A DNA stretch of 64,000 nt from the NCBI RefSeq assembly GCF_019331725.1, contig NZ_JAHBBF010000010.1, forward strand, positions 41,285-105,284, given 5' to 3'. Below, one piece after another: positions 17,556 to 26,970 of the stretch. Every line of letters begins with the position of its first letter. Positions within the stretch are counted from its first letter, which is position 1. The position numbers and the translations under genes were made by a program. Source of the DNA: Bifidobacterium saguinibicoloris (GTDB taxonomy: Bacteria > Actinomycetota > Actinomycetes > Actinomycetales > Bifidobacteriaceae). The notes beneath the pieces were generated by a model that searched no databases, was not told the origin of the DNA, and was given only the letters and a program-made list of their open reading frames with translations.

Positions 17556-17590
17556 TTGCACGGTAGACCCGCCCACTTAGAATGGGCCGC
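17556..17590 (+). promoter_or_regulatory. Leaderless promoter of the penicillin-binding protein gene
   Basis: TTGCAC (17556-17561), 16-base spacer, TAGAAT (17578-17583), then seven bases to the ATG at 17591. Best-formed example of the leaderless promoters in the window. Confidence 0.7.
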
Positions 17591-19870
17591 ATGCCCAAAA
17601 AGAAGTCCTTTACCGCTCGACGTGTGTTCACTCTCCTGCTGGCGTACATCATGCTGTGCGTGGGTGGCGGCGCAGTGGTCTCCCTGATGTTCCTGCCAGC
17701 CGTGTTCGGTGCCAACTCGGTGGCCAAGGCCGTGGTCCCGTCCCTGAAGGTCGAAGGCGTCGACTTCGATGTGACGGCCATGCCGCAGAAGTCCGTGATG
17801 TACGCATCCGACGGCACCACCAAGATCGCCGATTTCTACGCCGACAACCGTACCGTCGTCCCGCTGAAGAACATCTCCAAGGCCATGCAGCGCGCCGTGG
17901 TGGCGCGTGAGGACCGCCGATTCTTCCAGCATCACGGCGTCGACGTGCAGGGCGTCATGCGAGCCTTCTTCCAGACGTTCGTCAAGAAGGGTGATACGCA
18001 GGGCGGCTCCACCCTCACCCAGCAGTACGTGAAGAACGTGCTCGCCATGCAGGCGCGCGAGGACGACGACCCGATCGCCGAATACCACGCCACCGAACAG
18101 ACCATCGCCCGCAAGGTGCGCGAGATGCTCATCGCCGTGCAGATGGAGAAGCAGTACACCAAGTGGGAGATCCTGCAGGGATACCTCAACATCGCCCAGT
18201 TCGGCAACCACAACCTCTACGGCGTGGAGACCGCGGCGAAACGATACTTCAACACGTCCGCCAAGGACCTCACCGTGATCCAGGCCGCCACCATCGCGGC
18301 CATCACGAAGAACCCGGCCAAGTACGACCCCACGTCCGAAGGCAACCTCAAGGCTTCGGAGGAGCAGCGCAACATCGTCCTCAAGCTCATGCTCGACCAG
18401 GACTACATCTCCCAGGCCGAGTACGACAAGGACGTGAAGATCCCGCTCAAGGACACGCTCAACGTGCAGAGCATCGACTCCGGCTGCCAGGTGGCCGGCG
18501 ATGCCGCGTTCTTCTGCGACTACGTGACCCGCCAGATCCTCAAGAACAAGGAGTTCGGCGCCACCGAGGAGGAGCGCAGCAAGCTCCTCAAGGAGGGCGG
18601 CCTGACCATCGTCACCACCATGGACGTCAACGCGAACTCCATCGCCATGCAGACGGCCCGCAACACCATCCCGCCCGACGACCCCACCGGCTTCGAGGTG
18701 ACGATGGCCGTGATCAGACCCGGCACCGGCGAAGTGCTCGGCTTCGGCCTCAACCGCACCTATGACGCCACCGACCGCGCGAAGACCGATTCCACCCGAA
18801 CGGCCGTGAACTACGCCGTCGACCAGGTCGACGGCGGCGGATGGGGCTTCAACGTGGGTTCCACCTGGAAGCCCATCAACCTGGTGGCGTGGATGCAGCA
18901 GGGCAAGTCCATCAACCAGGCGCTGAGCACCTCCACCAACGTGAGCACGCGCGGCTTCAGCTGCAACGGCATCCGATTCACCACCAACTGGCACGTGGAG
19001 AACTCCGGCGGCGGCACCGTGAGCAGCGAGACCCCGCTGCAGGGCCTCATCAAGTCCCACAACACCACGCAGGCCGCCATGGCCTCCCAGATCACGCTGT
19101 GCCCCATCGCGGACGCGGCCAAGGCCATGGGCTACCACAACTCCATCAAGGGGCATGAGGACATCTACGACTCCAACTCCTTCCAGCCCCCGATGGTCAT
19201 CGGCACCGTGCAGGCGTCCCCGCTGACCATGGCCAACGTGTACGCCACCATCGCCGCCAACGGCGTGGAATGCACCCCGATCGCCATCACCAAGATGACC
19301 GACCGTTCCGGCAAGGAATACAAGGTGCCGTCTGCCAACTGCCATCAGGCCATCGACTCCGGTGTGGCCCAGACCGCCGCGTACGCGCTCAACCAGGGCG
19401 TCGTCACCAAGGGCGGCAACGCGGAGCTCGCCCAGTTGGACGACAACCGCAAGACCTTCGCCAAGACCGGTACGAACGAGAAGACGTACATGCTCACCGG
19501 CGGATTCATCCCGCAGGTCAGCGCCTACGTGGCCGTCGGCAACGCGGAGGAGCAGCAGTCGTTCAGCTACAAGACCATCAACGGCGTCTATCACTCCACC
19601 TGGTACGGCATGTACATCGCCGAGCCCGCGTGGCGCGAGTTCATGCAGAACTACGTGAACGCCGCCGGCATCCCCATCAACAACGACTACGGCAACCCGG
19701 ATTCCCGGTTCATGACCGCCAGCTACAGTTCGTCCGGTTCCGGCCGACGATACAGCAGCAGCGGCACCAGCGGCGGTACGACCAGTGGAACGACCGGAGG
19801 AACCACCGGCGGCACGACCAGCGGTACGACCGGAGGCACCGGCACGACCGACGGCACCACCGGACAGTGA
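17591..19870 (+). CDS. Class A penicillin-binding protein (transglycosylase/transpeptidase)
   Basis: The 759-residue bifunctional enzyme has a short cytoplasmic tail, a membrane helix (about 12-38), a GT51 transglycosylase domain (EDRRFFQHHGVD with catalytic Glu107; GGSTLTQQYVKN) and a transpeptidase domain with all three penicillin-binding motifs: S424-T-W-K427, S489-H-N491 and K625-T-G627. It polymerises lipid II and cross-links peptidoglycan outside the membrane. The C-terminus is a Ser/Gly/Thr-rich tail (about 715-759) with repeated GTTGGT units, typical of actinobacterial PBPs. Start set by the promoter seven bases upstream. A strong terminator follows. Confidence 0.95.
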   Translation: MPKKKSFTARRVFTLLLAYIMLCVGGGAVVSLMFLPAVFGANSVAKAVVPSLKVEGVDFDVTAMPQKSVMYASDGTTKIADFYADNRTVVPLKNISKAMQRAVVAREDRRFFQHHGVDVQGVMRAFFQTFVKKGDTQGGSTLTQQYVKNVLAMQAREDDDPIAEYHATEQTIARKVREMLIAVQMEKQYTKWEILQGYLNIAQFGNHNLYGVETAAKRYFNTSAKDLTVIQAATIAAITKNPAKYDPTSEGNLKASEEQRNIVLKLMLDQDYISQAEYDKDVKIPLKDTLNVQSIDSGCQVAGDAAFFCDYVTRQILKNKEFGATEEERSKLLKEGGLTIVTTMDVNANSIAMQTARNTIPPDDPTGFEVTMAVIRPGTGEVLGFGLNRTYDATDRAKTDSTRTAVNYAVDQVDGGGWGFNVGSTWKPINLVAWMQQGKSINQALSTSTNVSTRGFSCNGIRFTTNWHVENSGGGTVSSETPLQGLIKSHNTTQAAMASQITLCPIADAAKAMGYHNSIKGHEDIYDSNSFQPPMVIGTVQASPLTMANVYATIAANGVECTPIAITKMTDRSGKEYKVPSANCHQAIDSGVAQTAAYALNQGVVTKGGNAELAQLDDNRKTFAKTGTNEKTYMLTGGFIPQVSAYVAVGNAEEQQSFSYKTINGVYHSTWYGMYIAEPAWREFMQNYVNAAGIPINNDYGNPDSRFMTASYSSSGSGRRYSSSGTSGGTTSGTTGGTTGGTTSGTTGGTGTTDGTTGQ

Positions 19871-20230
19871 TCCGTCCGATTCGCCCGATCGGCCCGTCCG
19901 AGGCACTGTGACGTCCCCGTGACGTCCGATGCATGACGATGCGAACGCCCACCCCGACGGGGTGGGCGTTCGTCGTATCCGCAAGCCGCGTTGCCGGCGT
20001 TCCGTCCGCCGGCGTTCCGTCCGTCGGCCCTCCGTCGGCGTTCCGTCGACGGGTGGGCATTCCCGACGAAACCATCGCCGCCTTTCGGCCGCACTACAAT
20101 GGGGACCGACAAGCATCCGACGCGTCGCATCGTGCCGGCACACGTCAATCGCGTCGCCCCTTGCGCGGCGACGGACGGACCGGACGGCGACGCATCGGGC
20201 GGACATGACATCGAACGAAGGGGACCGCAC
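19871..20230 (+). other. Intergenic region with repeat array and leader
   Basis: After the terminator at 19942-19972, about 19988-20046 holds three to four copies of a ~15-base GC-rich unit (ggcgttccgtcc). TACAAT at 20095-20100 is a -10 candidate for the downstream oxidoreductase, which would then have a leader of ~124 bases. No supported gene. Confidence 0.5.
19942..19972 (+). terminator. Terminator of the PBP gene
   Basis: Fourteen-base-pair perfect stem (19942-19955 with 19959-19972) and three-base loop, 72 bases after the stop; T-rich after the stem is weak. Confidence 0.8.
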
Positions 20231-21592
20231 ATGGCGCAAGCCGACATCGAACAGACCAACGGGGACACCGGATCCGCCCCCATCGAAACGCCCAAGGGCT
20301 TCGACTTCCGCGGGCTCGACGTGCCGAATCTCGCCGGAGCCGCCGCCGCGGCCGGCGACGGGACGGGCAAGGGCAAGGCAGGAAAGGCCGGGAAGACCGG
20401 CAAACCCGGCAAGGGCGGCAAGAACGGCAAGGCGAAGAACAAGTCGGACAAGCAGGCGAAGGGCGCCGACGTGAACGCCGCCGAAACCGGCGAGGGCAAG
20501 ACGCGCGGGGGAACGGGGCTCTTCGAGCCCATCACCCTGCGCGGGCTCACCATCCGCAACCGCATCTGGCTGCCGCCGATGGACACCTACTCGGCGTTCG
20601 CCCGCGACGGCCGCCCCACGCCGTTCCACTACCAGCACTACGTGTCCCGCGCGCTCGGCGGCTTCGGCATGATCATCGCCGAAGCCACCGCCGTGGCGCC
20701 CGAAGGACGCATCTCCCCCTGCGACGTGGGCCTGTGGGCCGACTGGCAGATCGACTCCTGGCGTTGGATCGTCGAGGACATCAAGCAGGCCGGCGCCGTG
20801 CCCGCCATCCAGCTCAACCACGCCGGACGCAAGGGTTCCTCCGGCTGCTTCGCCGTCGGATACGAAGGCGAGACTGTGCCCGAAAGCGCGGGTGGATGGC
20901 AGACCGTCGCCCCCAGCCCCATCCCGTTCGGCGGGTATGACACGCCGCGCGCCCTGACCGTCGACGAGATCCACGGACTCGTCGGAGCGTTCGCCGCCGC
21001 GGCGGGCCGCGCCGTGGCTGCCGGCTTCCAGGCCATCGAGATCCACGCCGCGCACGGATACCTCATCTCCCAGTTCCTCGACCCGCTGAGCAACGAACGC
21101 GAGGACGAATACGGCAACGGCTTCGAAGGCCGCATCCACTTCCTGCTCGAGGTGACCGACGCCATCCGCGGCGTCATCCCGGACGACATGCCGCTGCTCG
21201 TGCGCGTCTCCGCCACCGACTGGGCCGCCGGCGGCTGGGACCTCGACCAGACCGTCGCCCTCGCGAAGATCCTCAAGGAGCACGGCGTGGACCTGGTGGA
21301 CGTGTCCACCGGCGGCATCGTCTCCGGCGTGACCATCCCCGCCAAGCCCGACTATCAGGTGCCGTTCTCCGCGCAGGTGCGCAAGCGCGCCGACGTGCCG
21401 GTCACGGCCGTGGGGCTCATCACCAAGACCAAGCAGGCGCAGAAGATCCTCGCCAAGGGCAAGGCCGACGCGGTGGAGATTGGCCGCGCCGCGCTGCGCG
21501 ACCCGTACTGGCCGCTGCGCGCCGCCGCCAAGCTCGGCGTGCCCGTGGAGGACGCGCCCTACCCGCCGCAGTACGTGCGCGGCGCGTTCTGA
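20231..21592 (+). CDS. Old-yellow-enzyme family NADH:flavin oxidoreductase with Gly/Lys-rich N-terminal extension
   Basis: Residues about 95-453 form an FMN-binding TIM barrel of the old-yellow-enzyme/YqjM type: LFEPITLRGLTIRNRIWLPPM, IQLNHAGRKG, IHAAHGYLISQFLDPLSNER and the C-terminal phosphate-binding VEIGRAALRDPYWPL. Such enzymes reduce activated C=C bonds or xenobiotics with NAD(P)H. The preceding ~95 residues are not part of the fold: they hold a collagen-like run of Gly-Lys repeats (about 52-78) that must be strongly basic. ATG 20231 is supported by an aagggga ribosome site. The extension is in the same frame, with codon use like the rest, and has no obvious sorting function. Confidence 0.88.
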   Translation: MAQADIEQTNGDTGSAPIETPKGFDFRGLDVPNLAGAAAAAGDGTGKGKAGKAGKTGKPGKGGKNGKAKNKSDKQAKGADVNAAETGEGKTRGGTGLFEPITLRGLTIRNRIWLPPMDTYSAFARDGRPTPFHYQHYVSRALGGFGMIIAEATAVAPEGRISPCDVGLWADWQIDSWRWIVEDIKQAGAVPAIQLNHAGRKGSSGCFAVGYEGETVPESAGGWQTVAPSPIPFGGYDTPRALTVDEIHGLVGAFAAAAGRAVAAGFQAIEIHAAHGYLISQFLDPLSNEREDEYGNGFEGRIHFLLEVTDAIRGVIPDDMPLLVRVSATDWAAGGWDLDQTVALAKILKEHGVDLVDVSTGGIVSGVTIPAKPDYQVPFSAQVRKRADVPVTAVGLITKTKQAQKILAKGKADAVEIGRAALRDPYWPLRAAAKLGVPVEDAPYPPQYVRGAF

Positions 21593-21699
21593 GACGTGCG
21601 TCGGTGACGTGCGCGTTTCGAGGTGAGCGGCGTCGTGCGCGGGTGTCGCCGGTCGCGGACGGTTTCTCCGTGACCGGTGACATCGACGGCGAATGGTGA

Positions 21700-21712
21700 G
21701 ACAATGGGACGC
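21700..21712 (+). promoter_or_regulatory. Probable leaderless promoter of pyrD
   Basis: GACAAT (21700-21705) followed by seven bases to ATG 21713; the bases between (GGGACGC) are identical to those before the 4353 gene. Confidence 0.45.
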
Positions 21713-22861
21713 ATGAGTTACGTTTCCGACAGCTTCTGGCATGACGCGGTCAACAAGGCGACCTGCGACCTCTTCACCTTCGGCTACAAGCACATCATCA
21801 AACCCAACTTCGTGTTCAACGTGCCCCCGGACGAGGCGCACGACCGCATGATCGAATTCTGCCGGGTGGTCCGTCACGTGCCGCCGCTGCTGTGGGCGGA
21901 GCGCACCATGCTCGACTACACGGACCCGATCCTCGAGACGAACGTGATGGGCGTCGACTTTGCCAACCCGTTCGGCCTGTCCGCCGGACTGGACAAGAAC
22001 TGCGAGATGGCGACGGTGCTCGACAACGCCGGATTCGGCTTCGAGACCGTCGGCTCCACCACGTCCCGCCCGTGCGCCGGCAACGCCAAGCCCTGGTTCC
22101 ACAGGCTCCCCGAATACGATTCGATGATGGTGCACGTGGGACTCGCGAACATCGGCTCCGACAAGGTCATCGAACGCGCCGAGGAGGCGTGGACGCACGG
22201 ACACGGCATGCAGGTGTCCGTTTCGATCGCCCGCACGAACGACGACCGGTGCGGCGACCTCGACGAAGGCATCGAGGACTACTGCATCTCCATGCGTCGG
22301 GCCGCCGGACGCACCGCCATGATCGAGGTCAACGTGTCCTGCCCGAACACGCACGCGGGTGAGCCGTTCACCGCCTCGCCCGAAGCGCTCGACCGCCTGT
22401 TCACCGCGCTCGACGGCATCGACCGCCCGCAGCCCACGCTCGTCAAGCTGCCGCTCAACAAGCCGTGGGAGGAGTTCCGCGACCTGCTTGCGGTGCTCGC
22501 GGAACACAACGTGCAGGGCGTGAGCCTCGCGAACCTCAACAAGGACCGCACCGGCCTGCAGATCCCGCGCGAATGGGAGGGTGGCCTGTCCGGCGGACCG
22601 TGCACCGTGGCCAGCGAGGAGCTGGTGGCGCGCACGTACCGCGAGTTCGGCGACCGGTTCGCCATCGCCGGCATCGGCGGCGTGTTCACGCCGGAGCAGG
22701 CGTACCGCAAGATCCGCGCCGGCGCCAGCCTGGTGATGTTCATCTCCTCGCTCATGTACCGCGGCCCCCAGCAGATCACGGTGCTCAAGCGCGGTCTGGC
22801 CGAGCTGCTGCGCCGCGACGGGTTCGCGTCCGTCTCCGAGGCGGTCGGCGTCGACGCCTGA
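21713..22861 (+). CDS. pyrD: Dihydroorotate dehydrogenase, class 2-like
   Basis: The 382-residue protein follows the class 2 (membrane, quinone-linked) plan: an N-terminal ~70-residue extension (YKHIIKPNFVFNVPPDEAH), ANPFGLSAGLDKN, TVGSTTSRPCAGNAKPW, and FMN phosphate loop GIGGVFTPEQAYRKIRAGASLV. It oxidises dihydroorotate to orotate in pyrimidine synthesis. The catalytic-base position is unusual: the motif is NVSCPNT with Cys210, whereas class 2 enzymes normally have Ser there (NxSSPNT) and Cys is the mark of class 1. Function as DHODH is likely but electron acceptor is open. Start set by the -10 seven bases upstream. Confidence 0.85.
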   Translation: MSYVSDSFWHDAVNKATCDLFTFGYKHIIKPNFVFNVPPDEAHDRMIEFCRVVRHVPPLLWAERTMLDYTDPILETNVMGVDFANPFGLSAGLDKNCEMATVLDNAGFGFETVGSTTSRPCAGNAKPWFHRLPEYDSMMVHVGLANIGSDKVIERAEEAWTHGHGMQVSVSIARTNDDRCGDLDEGIEDYCISMRRAAGRTAMIEVNVSCPNTHAGEPFTASPEALDRLFTALDGIDRPQPTLVKLPLNKPWEEFRDLLAVLAEHNVQGVSLANLNKDRTGLQIPREWEGGLSGGPCTVASEELVARTYREFGDRFAIAGIGGVFTPEQAYRKIRAGASLVMFISSLMYRGPQQITVLKRGLAELLRRDGFASVSEAVGVDA

Positions 22862-23165
22862 GAGGGGTGCGTCGGGGCCGGGCCCGGTTCCGTGTGGTCC
22901 GGTTGCGTGTGGTCCGGTTGCGTCCGATTCTTAAGGAACGGGCGTCTGAAGGTCCGGTGGGAGGTTCCTTGCGTCCGATTCTGTAGGAACGGATGCTGCG
23001 GGGTCTGCGTCGGGTCCGGTTCCGTCCGATTCTTAAGAATCGGACGTTTGGGTGTGCACCGGTGATGTGCTTTTTTGTTCGCTAACGTTTTCAAAATCGA
23101 AAATATGCGACGCGAAACGCACAAGTCGGTTTGGTATATGGAAGTTTGTGTGCGATAATGTTCGT
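22862..23165 (+). promoter_or_regulatory. Regulatory region of the galactose operon with 51-bp repeated palindromes
   Basis: Three copies of cgtccgattctt-type sequence start at 22921, 22972 and 23023, exactly 51 bases apart. The third (23023-23046) is a perfect 24-base palindrome; the others are imperfect in the right half. Closer to the gene, TTTTC-N6-GAAAA (23088-23103) is a second dyad. The promoter reads TTGGTA (23131-23136), 17-base spacer, GATAAT (23154-23159), six bases, ATG 23166: a leaderless start. No pyrD terminator other than these palindromes was seen. Confidence 0.6.
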
Positions 23166-23975
23166 ATGATATCGTCACAACGTCAACACCTGATACTGAG
23201 CAGGCTTCGCACCAGAGGTGCCGTGCGAATCACGGCCCTCAGCAAGGAGCTCGGCGTCTCCGCGATGACCATTCGCCGCGATATCGCCGAACTCGCCGAC
23301 AAAGGCCTTCTGAAGCGCGTGCACGGCGGCGCCGTCACCACCAGCACGCTGTTGAGCGAACCGTTGTTCTCTGTAAAGTCGCAGATGGACATCGGGCTCA
23401 AGGACGCCATCGCCCAGGAGGCCGTCAAATACGTGGCCCCCGGCGACGTCATCGCCATCGGCGGCGGCACCACGGCCTACGTGTTCGCGCAACACCTGCT
23501 GGAAAGCCAGCAGGCCAGCGGCATCACCATCCTCACCAACTCGATCCCCGTGGCCGAACTCGTCCAGGCGCTCGAATCGAAGGATGTGGAGGTCATCGTC
23601 ACCGGAGGTGTGATCACCCGATCCAATTCGCTGGTCGGGCCGATCGCCGACAAGGTCATCGCCTCTCTGCGCGTCAACACCGTCTTCCTCGGCACGCACT
23701 CCGTGTCGATTCCCCGCGGCTTCCTCATGCCCAATTCGCTCGAGGCCGCAACCGACATGGCGATGATGGACATCGCCGATCGGACCATCATTTTGACCGA
23801 CCACACCAAGTGGAGCTGCACATCGCTGTCGTTGTTCGCGCGGTTCGACCAGGTGGACACGGTCATCACCGACGACGGGCTCGATCACGATACCGCCGCC
23901 AAAACGAAGGAACTGGTCAACGAGCTCGTCCTGGCCGAACAGACCGAGCCCGAACAGGAAAGTGAACAGGAGTAA
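23166..23975 (+). CDS. DeoR-family repressor of the galactose operon
   Basis: The 269-residue protein has an N-terminal DeoR helix-turn-helix (VRITALSKELGVSAMTIRRDIAELADKGLLKRVHGGA, here split across residues 19-55) and a C-terminal DeoRC sugar-phosphate sensor (IAIGGGTTAYVFA, ILTNSIPVAELV, VIVTGGVITRSNSLVGPIA, LGTHSV). It should repress the promoter at 23131-23159 until a phosphorylated sugar binds; galactose-1-phosphate or a downstream metabolite is plausible. The galT start follows its stop by two bases. ATG 23166 lies six bases after the -10 box; a longer upstream reading is excluded by that promoter. Confidence 0.9.
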   Translation: MISSQRQHLILSRLRTRGAVRITALSKELGVSAMTIRRDIAELADKGLLKRVHGGAVTTSTLLSEPLFSVKSQMDIGLKDAIAQEAVKYVAPGDVIAIGGGTTAYVFAQHLLESQQASGITILTNSIPVAELVQALESKDVEVIVTGGVITRSNSLVGPIADKVIASLRVNTVFLGTHSVSIPRGFLMPNSLEAATDMAMMDIADRTIILTDHTKWSCTSLSLFARFDQVDTVITDDGLDHDTAAKTKELVNELVLAEQTEPEQESEQE

Positions 23976-23977
23976 CC

Positions 23978-25228
23978 ATGACCGATTTCGCAGCCTACGA
24001 GCCCGGCGAATACGCGAAGGAGCACATCCGCATCACGCCGACGACCCTCGCCGACGGACGCGACTTCTTCTACCTTGACGACGACCCGGAGTACGTCTCC
24101 GGCAAGAAGACCCGCGAGCTCAAGGACCCGCGCAACCTGCCGTACCGCTTTGCCAACCAGCTGAACGCCGCCGGCGAGGAGGTGCCGTACGCGGCCCCCG
24201 AGATGCGCCGCGACCCGCTCACCGGCGACTGGATCCCGATGGCCACCGCGCGCATGAACCGCCCGATCACCGCCGGCCCCGGCGCCACCGCCAAGGGCAA
24301 CCCGCTGGCCGCCCGCAAGCCCGGCGACCCGTACCAGGACGGCGAGGTCCCGGACACCGACTACAACGTCGTCGTCTTCGAGAACCGCTTCCCCTCAATG
24401 GTGCGCGTGCCCGGCCGCTCCGAGGACGTCACCTACGTGGACGGCAACCCGCTGTGGGAGAAGAAGATGGCCGCCGGCCGCTGCGAGGTCATCTGCTTCG
24501 ACCCCGATGAGCACGGTCTGCCGGCCGACCTGCCGGTGAGCCGCCTGCGCACCGTCGTCGAGGCCTGGGCGTTCCGCACCGCCGAGATCTCCAAGATGGA
24601 CGGCATCGAGCAGATCTTCCCGTTCGAGAACCACGGCCAGGAGATCGGCGTCTCCCTCGCCCACCCGCACGGCCAGGTCTACTGCTACCCGTTCATCGCC
24701 CCGAAGATGGAGAAGGAGCTCCAGCACACCGAGGCCTATCATGAGAAGACCGGCGGCAACCTGCTCAAGGACCTCATGAACGCCGAGCTCGAAGCCAAGG
24801 AGCGCGTCGTGCTGCGCAACCACAGCTGGGTCGCCTACGTGCCGGCCGCCGCCCGCTGGCCCCTCGAGGTCCACGTGGCCCCGGTGCGCGACGTCCTCAC
24901 CATCGACCAGCTCAACGACCAGGAGCGCTGGGACCTCGCCTCGATGTACTCGCACCTGCTCAAGCGCGGCAACGCGTTCTTCGACAAGGGCGACGGCAAG
25001 GGCATGGACCTGCCGTACATCGCCGCCTGGCACCAGGCCCCGATCCACGACCCGCGCCGCGAGAACTACCGTCTGAACCTCCAGTTCTTCAGCTTCCGCC
25101 GCGCCGCCAACAAGATCAAGTACCTCGCCGGCTCCGAATCCGGCATGGCCGCCTGGATCTCCGACACCACGCCGGAACTCATCGCCAAGCGCTTCCACGA
25201 GCTCGGCGACGTGGACATCGCCGACTGA
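23978..25228 (+). CDS. galT: Galactose-1-phosphate uridylyltransferase
   Basis: The 416-residue protein has the GalT active site HPHGQ (His229, His231) in the segment GVSLAHPHGQVYCYPF, and matching substrate contacts upstream (FENRFPSMVRVPG) and downstream (NHSWVAYVPAAARWPLEVHV). It transfers UMP from UDP-glucose to galactose-1-phosphate in the Leloir pathway. The gene lies two bases after the repressor stop, with gaggag-type ribosome site inside the repressor end (aggagtaacc), so expression is coupled. Cytoplasmic. Confidence 0.97.
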   Translation: MTDFAAYEPGEYAKEHIRITPTTLADGRDFFYLDDDPEYVSGKKTRELKDPRNLPYRFANQLNAAGEEVPYAAPEMRRDPLTGDWIPMATARMNRPITAGPGATAKGNPLAARKPGDPYQDGEVPDTDYNVVVFENRFPSMVRVPGRSEDVTYVDGNPLWEKKMAAGRCEVICFDPDEHGLPADLPVSRLRTVVEAWAFRTAEISKMDGIEQIFPFENHGQEIGVSLAHPHGQVYCYPFIAPKMEKELQHTEAYHEKTGGNLLKDLMNAELEAKERVVLRNHSWVAYVPAAARWPLEVHVAPVRDVLTIDQLNDQERWDLASMYSHLLKRGNAFFDKGDGKGMDLPYIAAWHQAPIHDPRRENYRLNLQFFSFRRAANKIKYLAGSESGMAAWISDTTPELIAKRFHELGDVDIAD

Positions 25229-25250
25229 CCTGCACATATACGCACGCAAC

Positions 25251-25305
25251 GCGGTCCCATCCCGCCCATCCCCGTCGTCCGACGGCACGGACGGGGAGGG
25301 ACCGC
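25251..25305 (+). other. Hairpin between galT and galK
   Basis: Outer arms 25251-25258 (gcggtccc) and 25298-25305 (gggaccgc), with inner pairing of cccgtc- and gacgg-type sequences. It fills half of the 115-base gap and may tune galK expression or mRNA processing; no T-run follows. Confidence 0.5.
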
Positions 25306-25343
25306 GCCCACCAACCATCCGCAACGAAAGAACGAGAACACCA

Positions 25344-26572
<1,229 letters not shown>

Positions 26573-26591
<19 letters not shown>

Positions 26592-26656
26592 TGCCCTTCG
26601 TGGACATCGGGGATGTCCACTCACCTCGCCTACGGAGAGTCCACTGGACTCTCCGT
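26573..26656 (+). repeat. Three successive hairpins spanning the galK stop codon
   Basis: Stems: 26573-26582 with 26586-26595 (loop of three, overlapping the stop), 26600-26608 with 26612-26620, and 26632-26643 with 26645-26656. Each is perfect over 9-12 base pairs. May protect the mRNA 3' end or slow transcription. Confidence 0.6.
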
Positions 26657-26970
26657 GTGGCGGCTCGGCCCGCGAGGCGTGACCTTCACGGCGACGAACC
26701 GCGACACGCCCGGCGGACTTACGAAGCATCCGTGAATCCGCTACGGTGAGGTCTTGATTTGATAACCGCATGCCCCTGGCGCATTCTCAGCCAGTGGGCA
26801 TGCGGTTTTTCGTTGCCGTCGGGACCCGGACGTTAGGGGTTTTCGACGCGAAGCCGATGACGCCGCATGCCACGCCTTCCGGAGGATTCCCGGAAACGAT
26901 CCGTGGCGGGCAAAGCCATGGCCGCGTCGCCCGACGACGACGGGAGTCGAGTATCAAGAGAGGCCTCACG
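26592..26970 (+). other. Intergenic region after galK
   Basis: Contains two more hairpins, 26600-26620 (nine-base stem) and 26632-26656 (twelve-base arms), before the operon terminator at 26764-26810. The remaining 160 bases to the MFS start code for nothing supported. Confidence 0.5.
26764..26810 (+). terminator. Strong intrinsic terminator of the galactose operon
   Basis: A twelve-base-pair stem (26764-26775 with 26796-26807) with further inner pairing, followed by TTTTT (26806-26810). The best intrinsic terminator of the window. Confidence 0.85.

Noticed and set aside
17519..22507. 1662-codon open frame on the minus strand opposite PBP, OYE and PyrD genes
   Set aside because: Spans several real plus-strand genes and terminators; composition typical of an antisense shadow.
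26770..26970. Upstream ATG for the MFS exporter
   Set aside because: Lies inside the galactose operon terminator; TTG 26971 has a proper ribosome site.
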